7,861 bases of DNA from Streptosporangiaceae bacterium. GTDB lineage: Bacteria; Actinomycetota; Actinomycetes; Streptosporangiales; Streptosporangiaceae. Below, piece after piece: positions 1 through 6,007 of this stretch. The DNA is taken from assembly GCA_030040815.1 (NCBI GenBank), contig JASHSZ010000707.1:1-7861 (forward strand), in the 5' to 3' direction. A program made the position numbers and the translations under genes. The first letter of the stretch is position 1. Each line of letters opens with the position of its first letter. Below the pieces are notes generated by a model. That model was not told the DNA's origin, did not search any database, and saw only the letters and a list, made by a program, of their open reading frames with translations.

Positions 1-197
1 TCGACGCCGTGTACGCCGAGTGGAGCGCGAAGGGCGCCCAGTTCCTGACACCGCCCAAACAACACCCGTACGAGAAGCGCTGCTACATCCGCGACCCCGA
101 CGGCCACCTGATCGAACTGGGCCAGACCACGGACCCGCACGGCGACTGGACACCCGCTCACTGGTCGTCGAGCACGCCCGCCCCCGAAACCGAGTGA
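1..197 (+). CDS. VOC/glyoxalase-like protein, C-terminal part
   Basis: Only the last 64 residues are visible; the reading frame enters from the left edge (first full codon at base 3) and ends at TGA 195-197. The pattern YEKRCYIRDPDGHLIELGQ is the typical last strand of the vicinal oxygen chelate fold (glyoxalase / bleomycin resistance / dioxygenase superfamily). In these proteins the 'RDPDGHLIEL' strand supplies a metal-binding Glu, here in 'LIEL'. The tail after this motif (DPHGDWTPAHW and an acidic end) is short and not diagnostic. The substrate cannot be predicted from this part: family members include metalloenzymes and antibiotic-binding proteins. The GTG at base 9 is only an internal valine codon, not the start. 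Confidence 0.85.
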   Translation, partial: DAVYAEWSAKGAQFLTPPKQHPYEKRCYIRDPDGHLIELGQTTDPHGDWTPAHWSSSTPAPETE

Positions 198-357
198 GTG
201 CCCAGTTACCTTACACAGCGTGGGTGTCCTCGGGCCGGTCGCTGCGAAGCCAGTCCGCGAGCCGTGGGACATGTGAGGGATGGCCAAGATCAAAGCGCTC
301 GCATCGCCTGACGAAAGGCAGCTCAAGAGCACGCAGCGAATGCCGGGAGCCATCATC

Positions 358-393
358 TGTAAAACCGTCGTCAACAGTAAAAGAGTCGTCAAC
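358..393. repeat. 18-bp imperfect tandem direct repeat (2 copies)
   Basis: Two adjacent 18-bp units, 358-375 and 376-393, match at 15 of 18 positions. Both end in the identical nonamer GTCGTCAAC and share GTAAAA near the front. The stretch is locally more A/T-rich than its surroundings and lies just upstream of the decayed gene at 422. It could be a binding site for a dimeric regulator read in tandem, or a chance micro-duplication. No third copy was seen in the window. Confidence 0.6.
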
Positions 394-421
394 GTGAGCC
401 AGCTGTGGCAGCCTCGGAACC

Positions 422-714
422 GTGACAGCCGCCGCGATCCAGCGCAAATCATCGAGTACTGCCCTCGATTGGTCAGTAGCTGCCATGAACGCCGCGACCG
501 ACCGTGTCAACCGCATCCATGCGATCGGCCTGGCCGAGGCGTTCGCCGCCATCGGCGAAGCCGTCTGGTGGATCACGGTGGTAGACGACAACGTCAGGGC
601 ACGCGATGGCAAGGCATACAGCAGAGCTGCACGAGCAACCCTACCGAGACAATGCGCGGCCTTCGGTCAGCCCACAACCGGATCTGCCACGAAGTCGAGG
701 TCGTCGACTTCGGG
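422..714 (+). pseudogene. frameshifted remnant of an actinobacterial hypothetical protein
   Basis: The frame opening at GTG 422 reads a plausible protein: ALDWSVAAMNAATDRVN, then AEAFAAIGEAVWWITVVDD. This resembles, from memory, an actinobacterial family of unknown function with the pattern MNAATDR...A.GEALWW.T.VD. The resemblance ends at about base 620. It resumes in a different frame (codons starting at 637, 640 and so on) as NPTETMRGLRSAHNRICHEV followed by EVVDF, fitting the family's later 'GLR.. .N..GHEV' block. The change from frame 2 to frame 1 implies one lost base or two gained bases between roughly 620 and 650. Downstream of about 714 no frame carries a recognisable continuation. 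There is no convincing ribosome binding site before 422. I infer a decayed gene; the right edge is approximate and no function is known. Confidence 0.6.
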
Positions 715-1123
715 CGGCAAGCTGCTTGGTCAGGTACTTGGTCAGGTAGCCGATGCACCGCCCGGCATCCTGCGAACCGGCGAGCACGCAACCGCGCGCC
801 GAGCCGCCGTTCTGCGTGGAGGTCGGCTCGCGGAGTATTGAGGAACTCGGCGCCCGGATCTGGTTATTCTGCGCGCCGTTATGGCCAGCAGCCGCACGGC
901 GGAGGCTGGCTTATCTTTCTTCGCCCAGGGCGGTCCCTGCGCTGCCCATGGGTGGATGTCACCTGGCGGTGAGGACCGGTGGAAGGGGCCAGGCTGCATG
1001 GCGAGCTCGGTCAGGTCCCGCCGCCGCCGATGGCGGATGTTTCGCGGGTGCGGTATAGGTGGGGCGGACGCTGCTGCAACATTGGGTGCCGGTGCGGCCT
1101 TACGCGATTGGGACGGCCGGCTC
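715..1123. other. gene-poor stretch with no supported coding region
   Basis: Several frames stay open here, as expected in high-GC DNA, but their conceptual products are arginine- and proline-rich and show no family pattern. No ribosome binding site sits before any of the available starts. The stretch contains the perfect 12-bp duplication at 725-748 and otherwise shows nothing recognisable. It may be the eroded 3' part of the broken gene before it. Confidence 0.55.
725..748. repeat. perfect 12-bp tandem duplication
   Basis: CTTGGTCAGGTA occurs twice back to back (725-736 and 737-748) with no mismatch. It lies just beyond the last recognisable block of the decayed gene. The unit length is a multiple of three, so it does not change reading frame. 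It looks like a recent slippage or unequal-repair duplication in sequence that is not under strong selection. Confidence 0.75.
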
Positions 1124-1148
1124 TTATTCCTGGTGGCTCAGCCGGGCC
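1115..1148 (-). terminator. possible hairpin at the 3' end of the regulator gene
   Basis: GGCCGGCT (1115-1122) can pair with AGCCGGGCC (1140-1148), giving about eight base pairs with one bulged base and a 17-base loop. The stop codon of the minus-strand regulator (1126-1124) falls inside the loop. There is no T-run, so this is at best a weak actinomycete-type terminator and may be chance in GC-rich DNA. Confidence 0.22.
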
Positions 1149-3691
1149 GGGCTTGGCGCTTGCGGTGCCTGGGGCGTGCCGGATTCTGCGAGGAGGCGAC
1201 CAGCCCGCCGGAATTGGCTCAGCGCGTAGTCGGCGATCTCGTGGTCGTCCATCGCCGCACCTCGTCTGAGCGCCGCTTCATAGGCGGCATCGCCGAGCGC
1301 CCTGCGGGCGAGGGACTGGGCGGTGTCGATCTCGGCCTGTTCCTGCGCGTGAATGTTGCCGGCCCTGACCAGGAAGTGGGCCGTGACGGCGCCGGCGAGG
1401 GTCGCCGCCGGTTCGTGCTCGCCGAGCCGGGCCAGCACGCCGGCGCCGCGCTGGAGCGTTAGGCCAAGCCCTATCCGGTTGCCATCGCTTTGTTCCTGTT
1501 CCGCTGCTTCGTGCAGGACGGCCAGCGCTCCGGGCAGGTCGCCGGTGCGGGCGCGGATGGCGCCAGCCAGTGACAGGGCGAGGCCATGGATGCTGTCGAT
1601 CGCCCCGGCGCGGGTCAGGGCCAGGCTGTCTTCGATGAGCGTGCTGGCGGCCTGTGGTTCCTTGAGCCAGACAGCTTGTGCGGCCGCGTAGCAAGCCGTC
1701 GCCGACAGCAGGGGGTTCCGGACCCTGCGGGCCACCTCGACCGCCTCCATGGCGGCCCGCCGCGCCGCCACGCCGTTCCCGCCGTTGGTCCAGCACATCG
1801 CCTCCATGGCCAGGAAGCATCCGACGTAGACGTCACTGCCCTGTTTGGCGGCCTCCTGGCGGCCTTCCGAGGCAATCCTGGCCCCGCGTTCTGGCTGCCC
1901 GCGCAGCGCGTAGGCGCGGGACAGGCCCGTTTGTGCCAACCCGAAGCCGTTGGGGTCGCTGGACGCCGGTTCTCGCAACGCGTCCTCGCACCGCCGCTGC
2001 ACCAGCGGAATGTCGCCGGCCCAGAACGCGCTCCACGCCGCCGCGCCGATGATCGTGGCGCGCTGCCCGGGCGGGCACGTGCTGACCTGTGCGAGCAAGC
2101 GCTCGGCCCAGGCACCGACAGCGAGCCGGGTGGAGAGGGCGGAGAATGCCAGGGCGGCCACGATCCGGTAGCTGAGCTGGCGCGCCGGCTCGCCGCTGGC
2201 CATGGACCATGTGACGGCGGCCTGCAAATTGCCGAGCTCGGCTCGGATACGGCGTTGCCAGTGGAGTTGCCGCGGGCCGAGCAGTTCGGGCCCGGCCTGC
2301 TCGGCGAACGCGGTGTAGTGCTCGGCGTGCCGGCGTTGCAGCCGGTCTTGTTCTCCGCTAGCCGCGAGTTGCTGCCGCGCGTAGGCCCGCATCGTCTCGA
2401 GCAGGCGGTAGCGGCTGGTCTGGTCCGGTCCCTCTTCCTCCACGACCATGGACTTGCCGACCAGGGCCGTGAGGCTGTCGACGATGTCCCACCGATCCAC
2501 ACCCAGGCCGTCCGCGCCGGCGATGTCAGCCGCCGCAGCGGCGTCGAAGCTCCCGGGAAAGATGCCGAGCCGGTCGAAGACGTGCCGCTCGGCATCGCTG
2601 AGCAGCGCATAAGACCACTCGACCGTCGCCTGCAGCGTCTTATGGCGGCCTGCGGCATCGGCCCGGCCGCGGGTCAGCAGCCGGAAGCGCTCGTCGAGCA
2701 GCCCGGCGATCTCGGCCGGGCGCAGCGCCACCACCCTCGCGGCGGCCAGCTCGATCGCCAGCGGGATCCCGTCTAGGCCCCGGCAGATCTCGCAGACGGC
2801 GGCGACATTAGCGGAGCTCAGGTTAAAGTCGCTGCGTGCCGCAGTGGCCCGCTGGGCGAACAGGCACACAGCGTCGCTGGCGCCAGCGGCCGCCACGCTC
2901 GCCGCCGGGGCCGGCAGCGACATCGGCCGCAGCTCGAAGACCTGCTCACCACCCAGGTCGAGCGCCTGGCGGCTCGTGGCCAGGATGCGCACCCGGGGGC
3001 AGCTACGGACGATGCCCGCGGCCAGGGCAGCCGCCGCGCTCAGCACGTGCTCGCAGTTGTCGAGCACCAGCAGCACGCTTCTGGTGCGCAGGAATTCCAC
3101 GATGCTGCTGGCCATCGACATACCAGGCCCGGGACGCACGCGCAGGGCGGCCACGACAGCCTGCGCCATGGTCTCCGCGTCCCCGGCGGCCTGCAGCTCG
3201 CACAGCCAAGCGCCATTGGCGAAAGACGGCGCCTGGTCGGCTGCGGCACGCAGGGCGAGGCGTGTCTTGCCGACCCCGCCGACGCCGACCACGGTCACCA
3301 GCGGCGACCGTCGCATCATCGCAGCCAGTTCGGCGAGCTCCCCGACCCGGCCGACGAACGAGCTGAGCTGAATCGGCAGCTGCCCGGCCGCCAGCACTTC
3401 CCCGGCTGGTGCCTTGCCGCGGGCTGCCGCGACAAACTGCCCACGTACCGGGTCCGCCAGGCCCAGCGCATCTGCCAGCAGCACCGCGGTCTCCTTGCGG
3501 GCGGTGCGGTTAATCCCGCGCTCCAGATCACTGACCGACCGCGGCGACAGGCCAGCCGCCTCGGCCAGCTCCTCTTGGGTCAACCGCGCCTCGGCCCGCA
3601 GCTGCCGCAACAATTCGGCAAACCCCAGTCCAGCCTGCTCCGCCACCGCCCCAGGCACCCCTCGAAACCGCAGCCCACGGCCACCGGCCAT
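1124..3691 (-). CDS. XRE-type HTH / NB-ARC-like ATPase / TPR-like transcriptional regulator
   Basis: This 855-aa protein is probably a signal-responsive transcription regulator of the STAND/NB-ARC type. Residues about 23-60 form an XRE-like helix-turn-helix (LRAEARLTQEELAEAAGLSP, then SVSDLERG). After a linker, SSFVGRVGEL opens an NTPase: Walker A GVGGVGKT at 136-143, Walker B LLVLDNCEH at about 207-215, ILATSRQAL at 236-244 and GIPLAIEL at 308-315. Residues about 350-440 resemble the winged-helix part that follows such NTPases. Residues about 480-830 are alanine-rich helical repeats, probably TPR-like. The usual end motif (ALRRGAAMDDHEIADYAL) is present, but no C-terminal LuxR helix-turn-helix follows, so DNA binding must come from the N-terminus. 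I chose ATG 3691; GTG 3694 fits the GAGGGA site at 3707-3702 slightly better. The frame is open back to 4036, but that extension has no domain and overlaps the small gene at 4022. The ligand and target genes are unknown. Confidence 0.9.
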   Translation of the reverse strand: MAGGRGLRFRGVPGAVAEQAGLGFAELLRQLRAEARLTQEELAEAAGLSPRSVSDLERGINRTARKETAVLLADALGLADPVRGQFVAAARGKAPAGEVLAAGQLPIQLSSFVGRVGELAELAAMMRRSPLVTVVGVGGVGKTRLALRAAADQAPSFANGAWLCELQAAGDAETMAQAVVAALRVRPGPGMSMASSIVEFLRTRSVLLVLDNCEHVLSAAAALAAGIVRSCPRVRILATSRQALDLGGEQVFELRPMSLPAPAASVAAAGASDAVCLFAQRATAARSDFNLSSANVAAVCEICRGLDGIPLAIELAAARVVALRPAEIAGLLDERFRLLTRGRADAAGRHKTLQATVEWSYALLSDAERHVFDRLGIFPGSFDAAAAADIAGADGLGVDRWDIVDSLTALVGKSMVVEEEGPDQTSRYRLLETMRAYARQQLAASGEQDRLQRRHAEHYTAFAEQAGPELLGPRQLHWQRRIRAELGNLQAAVTWSMASGEPARQLSYRIVAALAFSALSTRLAVGAWAERLLAQVSTCPPGQRATIIGAAAWSAFWAGDIPLVQRRCEDALREPASSDPNGFGLAQTGLSRAYALRGQPERGARIASEGRQEAAKQGSDVYVGCFLAMEAMCWTNGGNGVAARRAAMEAVEVARRVRNPLLSATACYAAAQAVWLKEPQAASTLIEDSLALTRAGAIDSIHGLALSLAGAIRARTGDLPGALAVLHEAAEQEQSDGNRIGLGLTLQRGAGVLARLGEHEPAATLAGAVTAHFLVRAGNIHAQEQAEIDTAQSLARRALGDAAYEAALRRGAAMDDHEIADYALSQFRRAGRLLAESGTPQAPQAPSPARLSHQE

Positions 3692-3922
3692 CACACACAG
3701 GTCCCTCGCCCAACACGGTACGCAGACCCAGTCAGCCCCGCCACCCCCCGCGGCACCTCGCCAATTACCCGTGGTGCATCCCTCGCCGGAAATGGCCCCA
3801 CTCAGCCTTCGCCACCGGGTCCTTAGGCTCATGGGCCGCTGCGCCAGCGGCAGTCGGGGCGGGCCCCATTCCTGTGAGTTCTTATGTGGGCCGCCACGTG
3901 TGGTGAGCTCCGTTGCCGCCCG

Positions 3923-3936
3923 TGATCGTGGGATCA
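3923..3936. promoter_or_regulatory. candidate operator: perfect inverted repeat TGATC-N4-GATCA
   Basis: TGATC (3923-3927), a GTGG spacer and GATCA (3932-3936) form a perfect 14-bp dyad. It lies 86 bp upstream of the small gene's start and 229 bp from the regulator's start. Size and position fit an operator for a dimeric HTH protein, possibly the adjacent XRE-type regulator. There is no second copy to support it. Confidence 0.35.
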
Positions 3937-3940
3937 GCAG

Positions 3941-3977
3941 TGATGCCAACCCGGTCACTTCAGCGCCGTCGGCATCA
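3941..3977 (+). promoter_or_regulatory. long-armed inverted repeat (possible leader hairpin or second operator)
   Basis: TGATGCC (3941-3947) and GGCATCA (3971-3977) are exact 7-base inverse complements separated by 23 bases, with a short CGG/CCG pair inside. If the transcript of the small gene starts upstream, this would fold into a stem-loop about 45 bases before the start codon. It could also be a widely spaced operator. Function is not shown. Confidence 0.3.
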
Positions 3978-4021
3978 GGCAGCCACGCCCAACCCACACT
4001 GAGCAAGCCGAGGAGACCGCA

Positions 4022-4219
4022 ATGTACCTGCACCACACCATCAGCCGCGAGGCAAACCGGGCCCGGATCACCGCGCTACACCACCAGGCCCAGCGCGACG
4101 GCCTGGCTTTGGCCGCCCGCCGCGCACGACGGCACCAGCCTGGCCATCACATGCCCAAGATCCCGATCCCCGCCGCGCTGCGCGTGCTCACCGTGCTGGG
4201 CGGCGCCCGGACCCCCTGA
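4022..4219 (+). CDS. small basic protein of unknown function (65 aa)
   Basis: The ATG at 4022 is preceded by GAGGAG-type Shine-Dalgarno sequence (4010-4015) with a 6-base spacing, which is strong evidence that this short frame is translated. The product is basic and mostly helical: an N-terminal segment rich in His and Arg, the motif HHQAQRDGLALA at residues 20-31, then an arginine cluster AARRARR at 31-37. The tail has a proline break (MPKIPIP, 44-50) and a short hydrophobic stretch ALRVLTVLGG. There is no signal peptide and no clear membrane segment. I do not recognise a named family. It is divergent from the XRE/NTPase regulator, and a second micro-gene with a similar QA-RD-L-LA motif starts 120 bp downstream. 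A role as target, partner or signal of the regulator is inference from position only. Confidence 0.65.
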   Translation: MYLHHTISREANRARITALHHQAQRDGLALAARRARRHQPGHHMPKIPIPAALRVLTVLGGARTP

Positions 4220-4226
4220 CCCGCTC

Positions 4227-4240
4227 ACCGGCCTGCCGGT
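4227..4240. repeat. short perfect inverted repeat between the two small genes
   Basis: ACCGGC (4227-4232) and GCCGGT (4235-4240) flank two bases, 8 bp after the stop of the first small gene. As RNA it would make a five-pair stem with a four-base loop and no T-run. It could be a weak terminator or processing hairpin, or a chance GC palindrome. Confidence 0.3.
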
Positions 4241-4339
4241 AACGGTCGGCACCCACCGCCGTGCCGTGCCTAGAACAGCCGCACCGATCCACGTGCCAGA
4301 CAGCATCTCAACCGCCCCAGCCAGAAGGAGAAGACCCCG

Positions 4340-4519
4340 ATGTTCATCATGATCAGCTTTCCCTGGCCAGCCCCGTCGGCCAACGCCACCCTCACCGGGA
4401 CGCCTCGCACCAGCAACCCGCTGCGTGTGCGTCACCGGCAGGCCCGCGATCTCGAACTCGCCGGCATCAGGCACGGCGCCCACCGCTCCGACAACGCCCG
4501 CGATCCGAAGCACCAGTGA
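4340..4519 (+). CDS. second small protein of unknown function (59 aa)
   Basis: ATG 4340 follows AGAAGGAG (4323-4330) at a 9-base distance, a strong ribosome binding site, and the frame ends at TGA 4517-4519. Translation begins MFIMISFPWPAPSANATLTG, a hydrophobic, proline-broken start too short for a standard signal peptide. From residue 28 it becomes basic and helical, with HRQARDLELAG at 32-42 and the His/Arg-rich end IRHGAHRSDNARDPKHQ. Third codon positions are largely G or C, as in real genes nearby. Residues 32-41 align with residues 20-31 of the preceding small protein (QA, RD, L, LA shared with gaps). The two may therefore be distant relatives or bind the same partner. No known family is recognised and no function is assigned. 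Confidence 0.6.
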   Translation: MFIMISFPWPAPSANATLTGTPRTSNPLRVRHRQARDLELAGIRHGAHRSDNARDPKHQ

Positions 4520-4777
4520 CGACGCCCGGAAGCACCACGGCACCCGCCGCCGGGCCGTCAAATCTATGCAAACGCGGATGTTCACGCCGATATGCCGCTG
4601 CCCCGCGTCCCTGCCGAGGGATCAGCTTCCGGACAGGGCGGAATGAGCAGCGAGCCAGGCTGCCGGTCGGCCGGGCTAGCACTCTATCGGCGGTATGACC
4701 GGATGTTCGATTAGGCGACGAGGACCCTCGGACACGATCCTGGGCGGGGTGTCGGTAGCGGTTCGTAGGCTCCGGTC
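4520..4777. other. 258-bp intergenic region, no gene seen
   Basis: No frame here has a supported start and ribosome binding site, and the open frames give Arg/Pro-rich products with no pattern. It should hold the promoter of the YciI-like gene. A TAGGCT hexamer (4766-4771) ends six bases before that gene's ATG, which would fit a -10 element of a leaderless transcript. No matching -35 is visible. Confidence 0.4.
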
Positions 4778-5086
4778 ATGGCTAATTTCGCGGTGCGGCT
4801 GGTCCATGGCCCGTCCTGGGACACCTCGCGTCCGATCCGCGGCCAGGAGGGCTGGTACGAGCACGCAGCCTTCATGGACGGCCTCGTCGAGGACGGCTTC
4901 GTCATTCTCGGTGGCCCAGTCGGCGCCGGTGAGCAGACCCTCCATGTCATCGAGGCAGTGGATGAGAGCGAGGTCAGGGCACGGCTGAACCAGGATCCCT
5001 GGGCTGAGGCTGGATTGCTCAGGATCGGGACCATAGAGCCCTGGGCGCTCTGGCTCGACGGCCGCCCAAGGGAGCCAGCGCGCTGA
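4778..5086 (+). CDS. YciI-like (YCII-related) protein
   Basis: This 102-aa protein has the usual length and layout of small YciI-domain proteins (dimeric alpha/beta barrel fold). The diagnostic block is WYEHAAFMDGLVEDGFVILG, then GPVG at residues 46-49, with the conserved histidine at 29 and aspartate at 34. A later DPW (73-75) and the glycine-leucine stretch after it fit the family's second conserved patch. The C-terminal strand EPWALWL (87-93) closes the domain. YciI-type proteins are often called YCII-related and their reactions are mostly unknown; some are thought to be small hydrolases or dehalogenase-like enzymes through the His/Asp pair. It is soluble, with no signal peptide. No strong ribosome binding site precedes the ATG, so leaderless translation is possible. 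It stands alone and converges on the Imm1-like gene. Confidence 0.85.
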   Translation: MANFAVRLVHGPSWDTSRPIRGQEGWYEHAAFMDGLVEDGFVILGGPVGAGEQTLHVIEAVDESEVRARLNQDPWAEAGLLRIGTIEPWALWLDGRPREPAR

Positions 5087-5089
5087 CCA

Positions 5090-5107
5090 GCATCAAGCGT
5101 CTGATGC
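5090..5107. terminator. hairpin between convergent genes, possible bidirectional terminator
   Basis: GCATCA (5090-5095) and TGATGC (5102-5107) form a perfect six-pair stem with a six-base loop, three bases after the stop of the YciI-like gene and 34 bases past the stop of the convergent Imm1-like gene. There is no T-run on either side. Position favours a terminator; the stem is short. Confidence 0.35.
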
Positions 5108-5140
5108 GCGTTCCACAATGCAGCAAACGCAGACGGCCGA

Positions 5141-5536
5141 TTACTGCCGCTCCCACGTCGCTGCGGCCAGCGGGTCCGGCCCGGCCAAGCATGTCGTCAG
5201 CAATTCAATAGCCTCTGGTATCGCCAGCACGTAACGCCTGTCGATGGCGGTCGACTGGCCTCCGATCACGAACTGCTTCGTCCCTTGGGCAGTTTCATCG
5301 GCGACGTACTGGTAGACACCGCCCGACGTCTCAAGACCGACTAAGGCGCTGCCAGCCTCCAGGGCTACGAGCAAGAGCCCGCGACCATCGGAAAGCTGGA
5401 TCGAGACTGTCAGATCGGAGGCGCGTGCATGCGTCTGCAGAAGCCTGCTGACCTCGCCTACGGGATCGCCGGTTCGGAGTGGGGGCTGATTACGCCCGCC
5501 GCGGTTGACGCTTATATTGGCGGGCGTCGTACTCAT
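5141..5536 (-). CDS. Imm1-like immunity protein
   Basis: This 131-aa protein is probably a cytoplasmic immunity protein that neutralises a polymorphic or contact-dependent toxin. After a variable N-terminus (1-28) come LQTHARASDLTVSIQLSDG (33-51), LLLVALEAGSALVGLETSGG (54-73) and a strand with VYQYVAD. The end, YVLAIPEAIELLTTCLAGPD then ATWE, matches the Imm1 pattern: an 'ip..ea...l..fl..g..p....W' close to the C-terminus. Assignment is by pattern memory, not by search. The ATG at 5536 is chosen because GGGAGG (5547-5542 on the minus strand) sits five bases upstream; the frame is open to 5602 but that longer start has no such site. No toxin gene is visible in the window. It diverges from the 102-aa hypothetical gene at 5676. 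Confidence 0.6.
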   Translation of the reverse strand: MSTTPANISVNRGGRNQPPLRTGDPVGEVSRLLQTHARASDLTVSIQLSDGRGLLLVALEAGSALVGLETSGGVYQYVADETAQGTKQFVIGGQSTAIDRRYVLAIPEAIELLTTCLAGPDPLAAATWERQ

Positions 5537-5675
5537 CCCTGCCTCCCGAAGCGAGCCGAGCTCTGTCGAGCTCCGGCGACCCGCGATCATCGCCCTGGGC
5601 AAAGGGCAACGTCAACCCTGCGGCAAGAGCGGACGCTCCTGCAGAGCTGCCTCCTGTCTGACTCGTCGTGATGCC

Positions 5676-5984
5676 ATGCATGATGTTCGCGTGGGCGAGC
5701 TGACCCCAAGGCTCCGCGGGCGGATCGGGCGTGACTTCCCGACCGGCTCGGCACGGATGGTCATCAACTACTTGGAAGCGCTCACGGACAGTGAATTTGA
5801 CGGTCAGGACTACGAGCGAGTCCAAGCCGCAGTCGTTATTGCCTCTCACGGACATTGGGATCGTTTCAATTCGATGCTGCAACTGCTCAGGCTGGACTGG
5901 CGCGACGTCCTGATGGCGGGCGGTCTCGGCGCGGACGATTGGCGCCCAGTCCTCGATGCAGAACTTGGCGCAGACGGAGACTGA
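5676..5984 (+). CDS. conserved-looking hypothetical protein (102 aa)
   Basis: The frame is open from 5505, but the part before 5676 overlaps the start and leader of the opposite Imm1-like gene and looks non-coding. The product from ATG 5676 is compact: LTPRLRGRIGRDFPTGSA (9-26), MVINYLEAL, then ERVQAAVVIASHGHWDRFNS (47-66), and the end LDWRDVLMAGGLGADDWRPV followed by LDAEL. This resembles, from memory, an actinobacterial family of unknown function with 'R.ERDFP.GSA', 'ERVQAA.V..A.G....F' and 'DWRDVL.A.GL...DWP..LD.EL'. It is soluble and helical, with no signal peptide. No Shine-Dalgarno site precedes ATG 5676, so the start is uncertain by a few codons (GTG 5691 is an alternative). A second, broken gene starts 23 bp after the stop, suggesting one transcript. 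Confidence 0.75.
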   Translation: MHDVRVGELTPRLRGRIGRDFPTGSARMVINYLEALTDSEFDGQDYERVQAAVVIASHGHWDRFNSMLQLLRLDWRDVLMAGGLGADDWRPVLDAELGADGD

Positions 5985-6007
5985 CCACCTGCCGGCGGCA
6001 GAAGCGG

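Larger units (their letters stand above)
3692..4021. promoter_or_regulatory. divergent intergenic region between regulator and small genes
   Basis: These 330 bp separate the minus-strand regulator from the plus-strand gene at 4022, so promoters for both directions are expected here. I could not place convincing -35/-10 hexamers. Two inverted repeats lie in the half nearer the small genes and are listed separately. The regulator's ribosome binding site (GAGGGA on the minus strand, 3707-3702) and that of the small gene (AGGAG, 4011-4015) mark the two ends. An arrangement with an HTH regulator facing its possible targets commonly implies autoregulation; that is inference. Confidence 0.5.

Noticed and set aside
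211..612. 133-codon minus-strand open frame covering the 18-bp repeats
   Set aside because: Half of it is antisense to the recognisable block of the remnant gene; third codon positions in the rest are not G/C-biased and no family is recognised. Not fully excluded.
1586..2776. 396-codon plus-strand open frame
   Set aside because: It lies fully antisense to the regulator's clearly recognisable NTPase/TPR coding region, and its product is compositionally biased with no family pattern.
3692..4036. N-terminal extension of the regulator's open frame by 115 codons
   Set aside because: It has no domain pattern, overlaps the start of the micro-gene at 4022, and a good ribosome binding site exists at 3707-3702 for the start at 3691/3694. 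Open frames of this length are common by chance in high-GC DNA.
4076..4585. 169-codon minus-strand open frame across both micro-genes
   Set aside because: It has no ribosome binding site or family pattern, and the opposite strand carries two frames with strong Shine-Dalgarno sites.
5505..5675. 57-codon upstream extension of the 102-aa hypothetical gene
   Set aside because: It overlaps the start and ribosome binding site of the Imm1-like gene on the other strand, and its translation lacks any family pattern, unlike the part from 5676.
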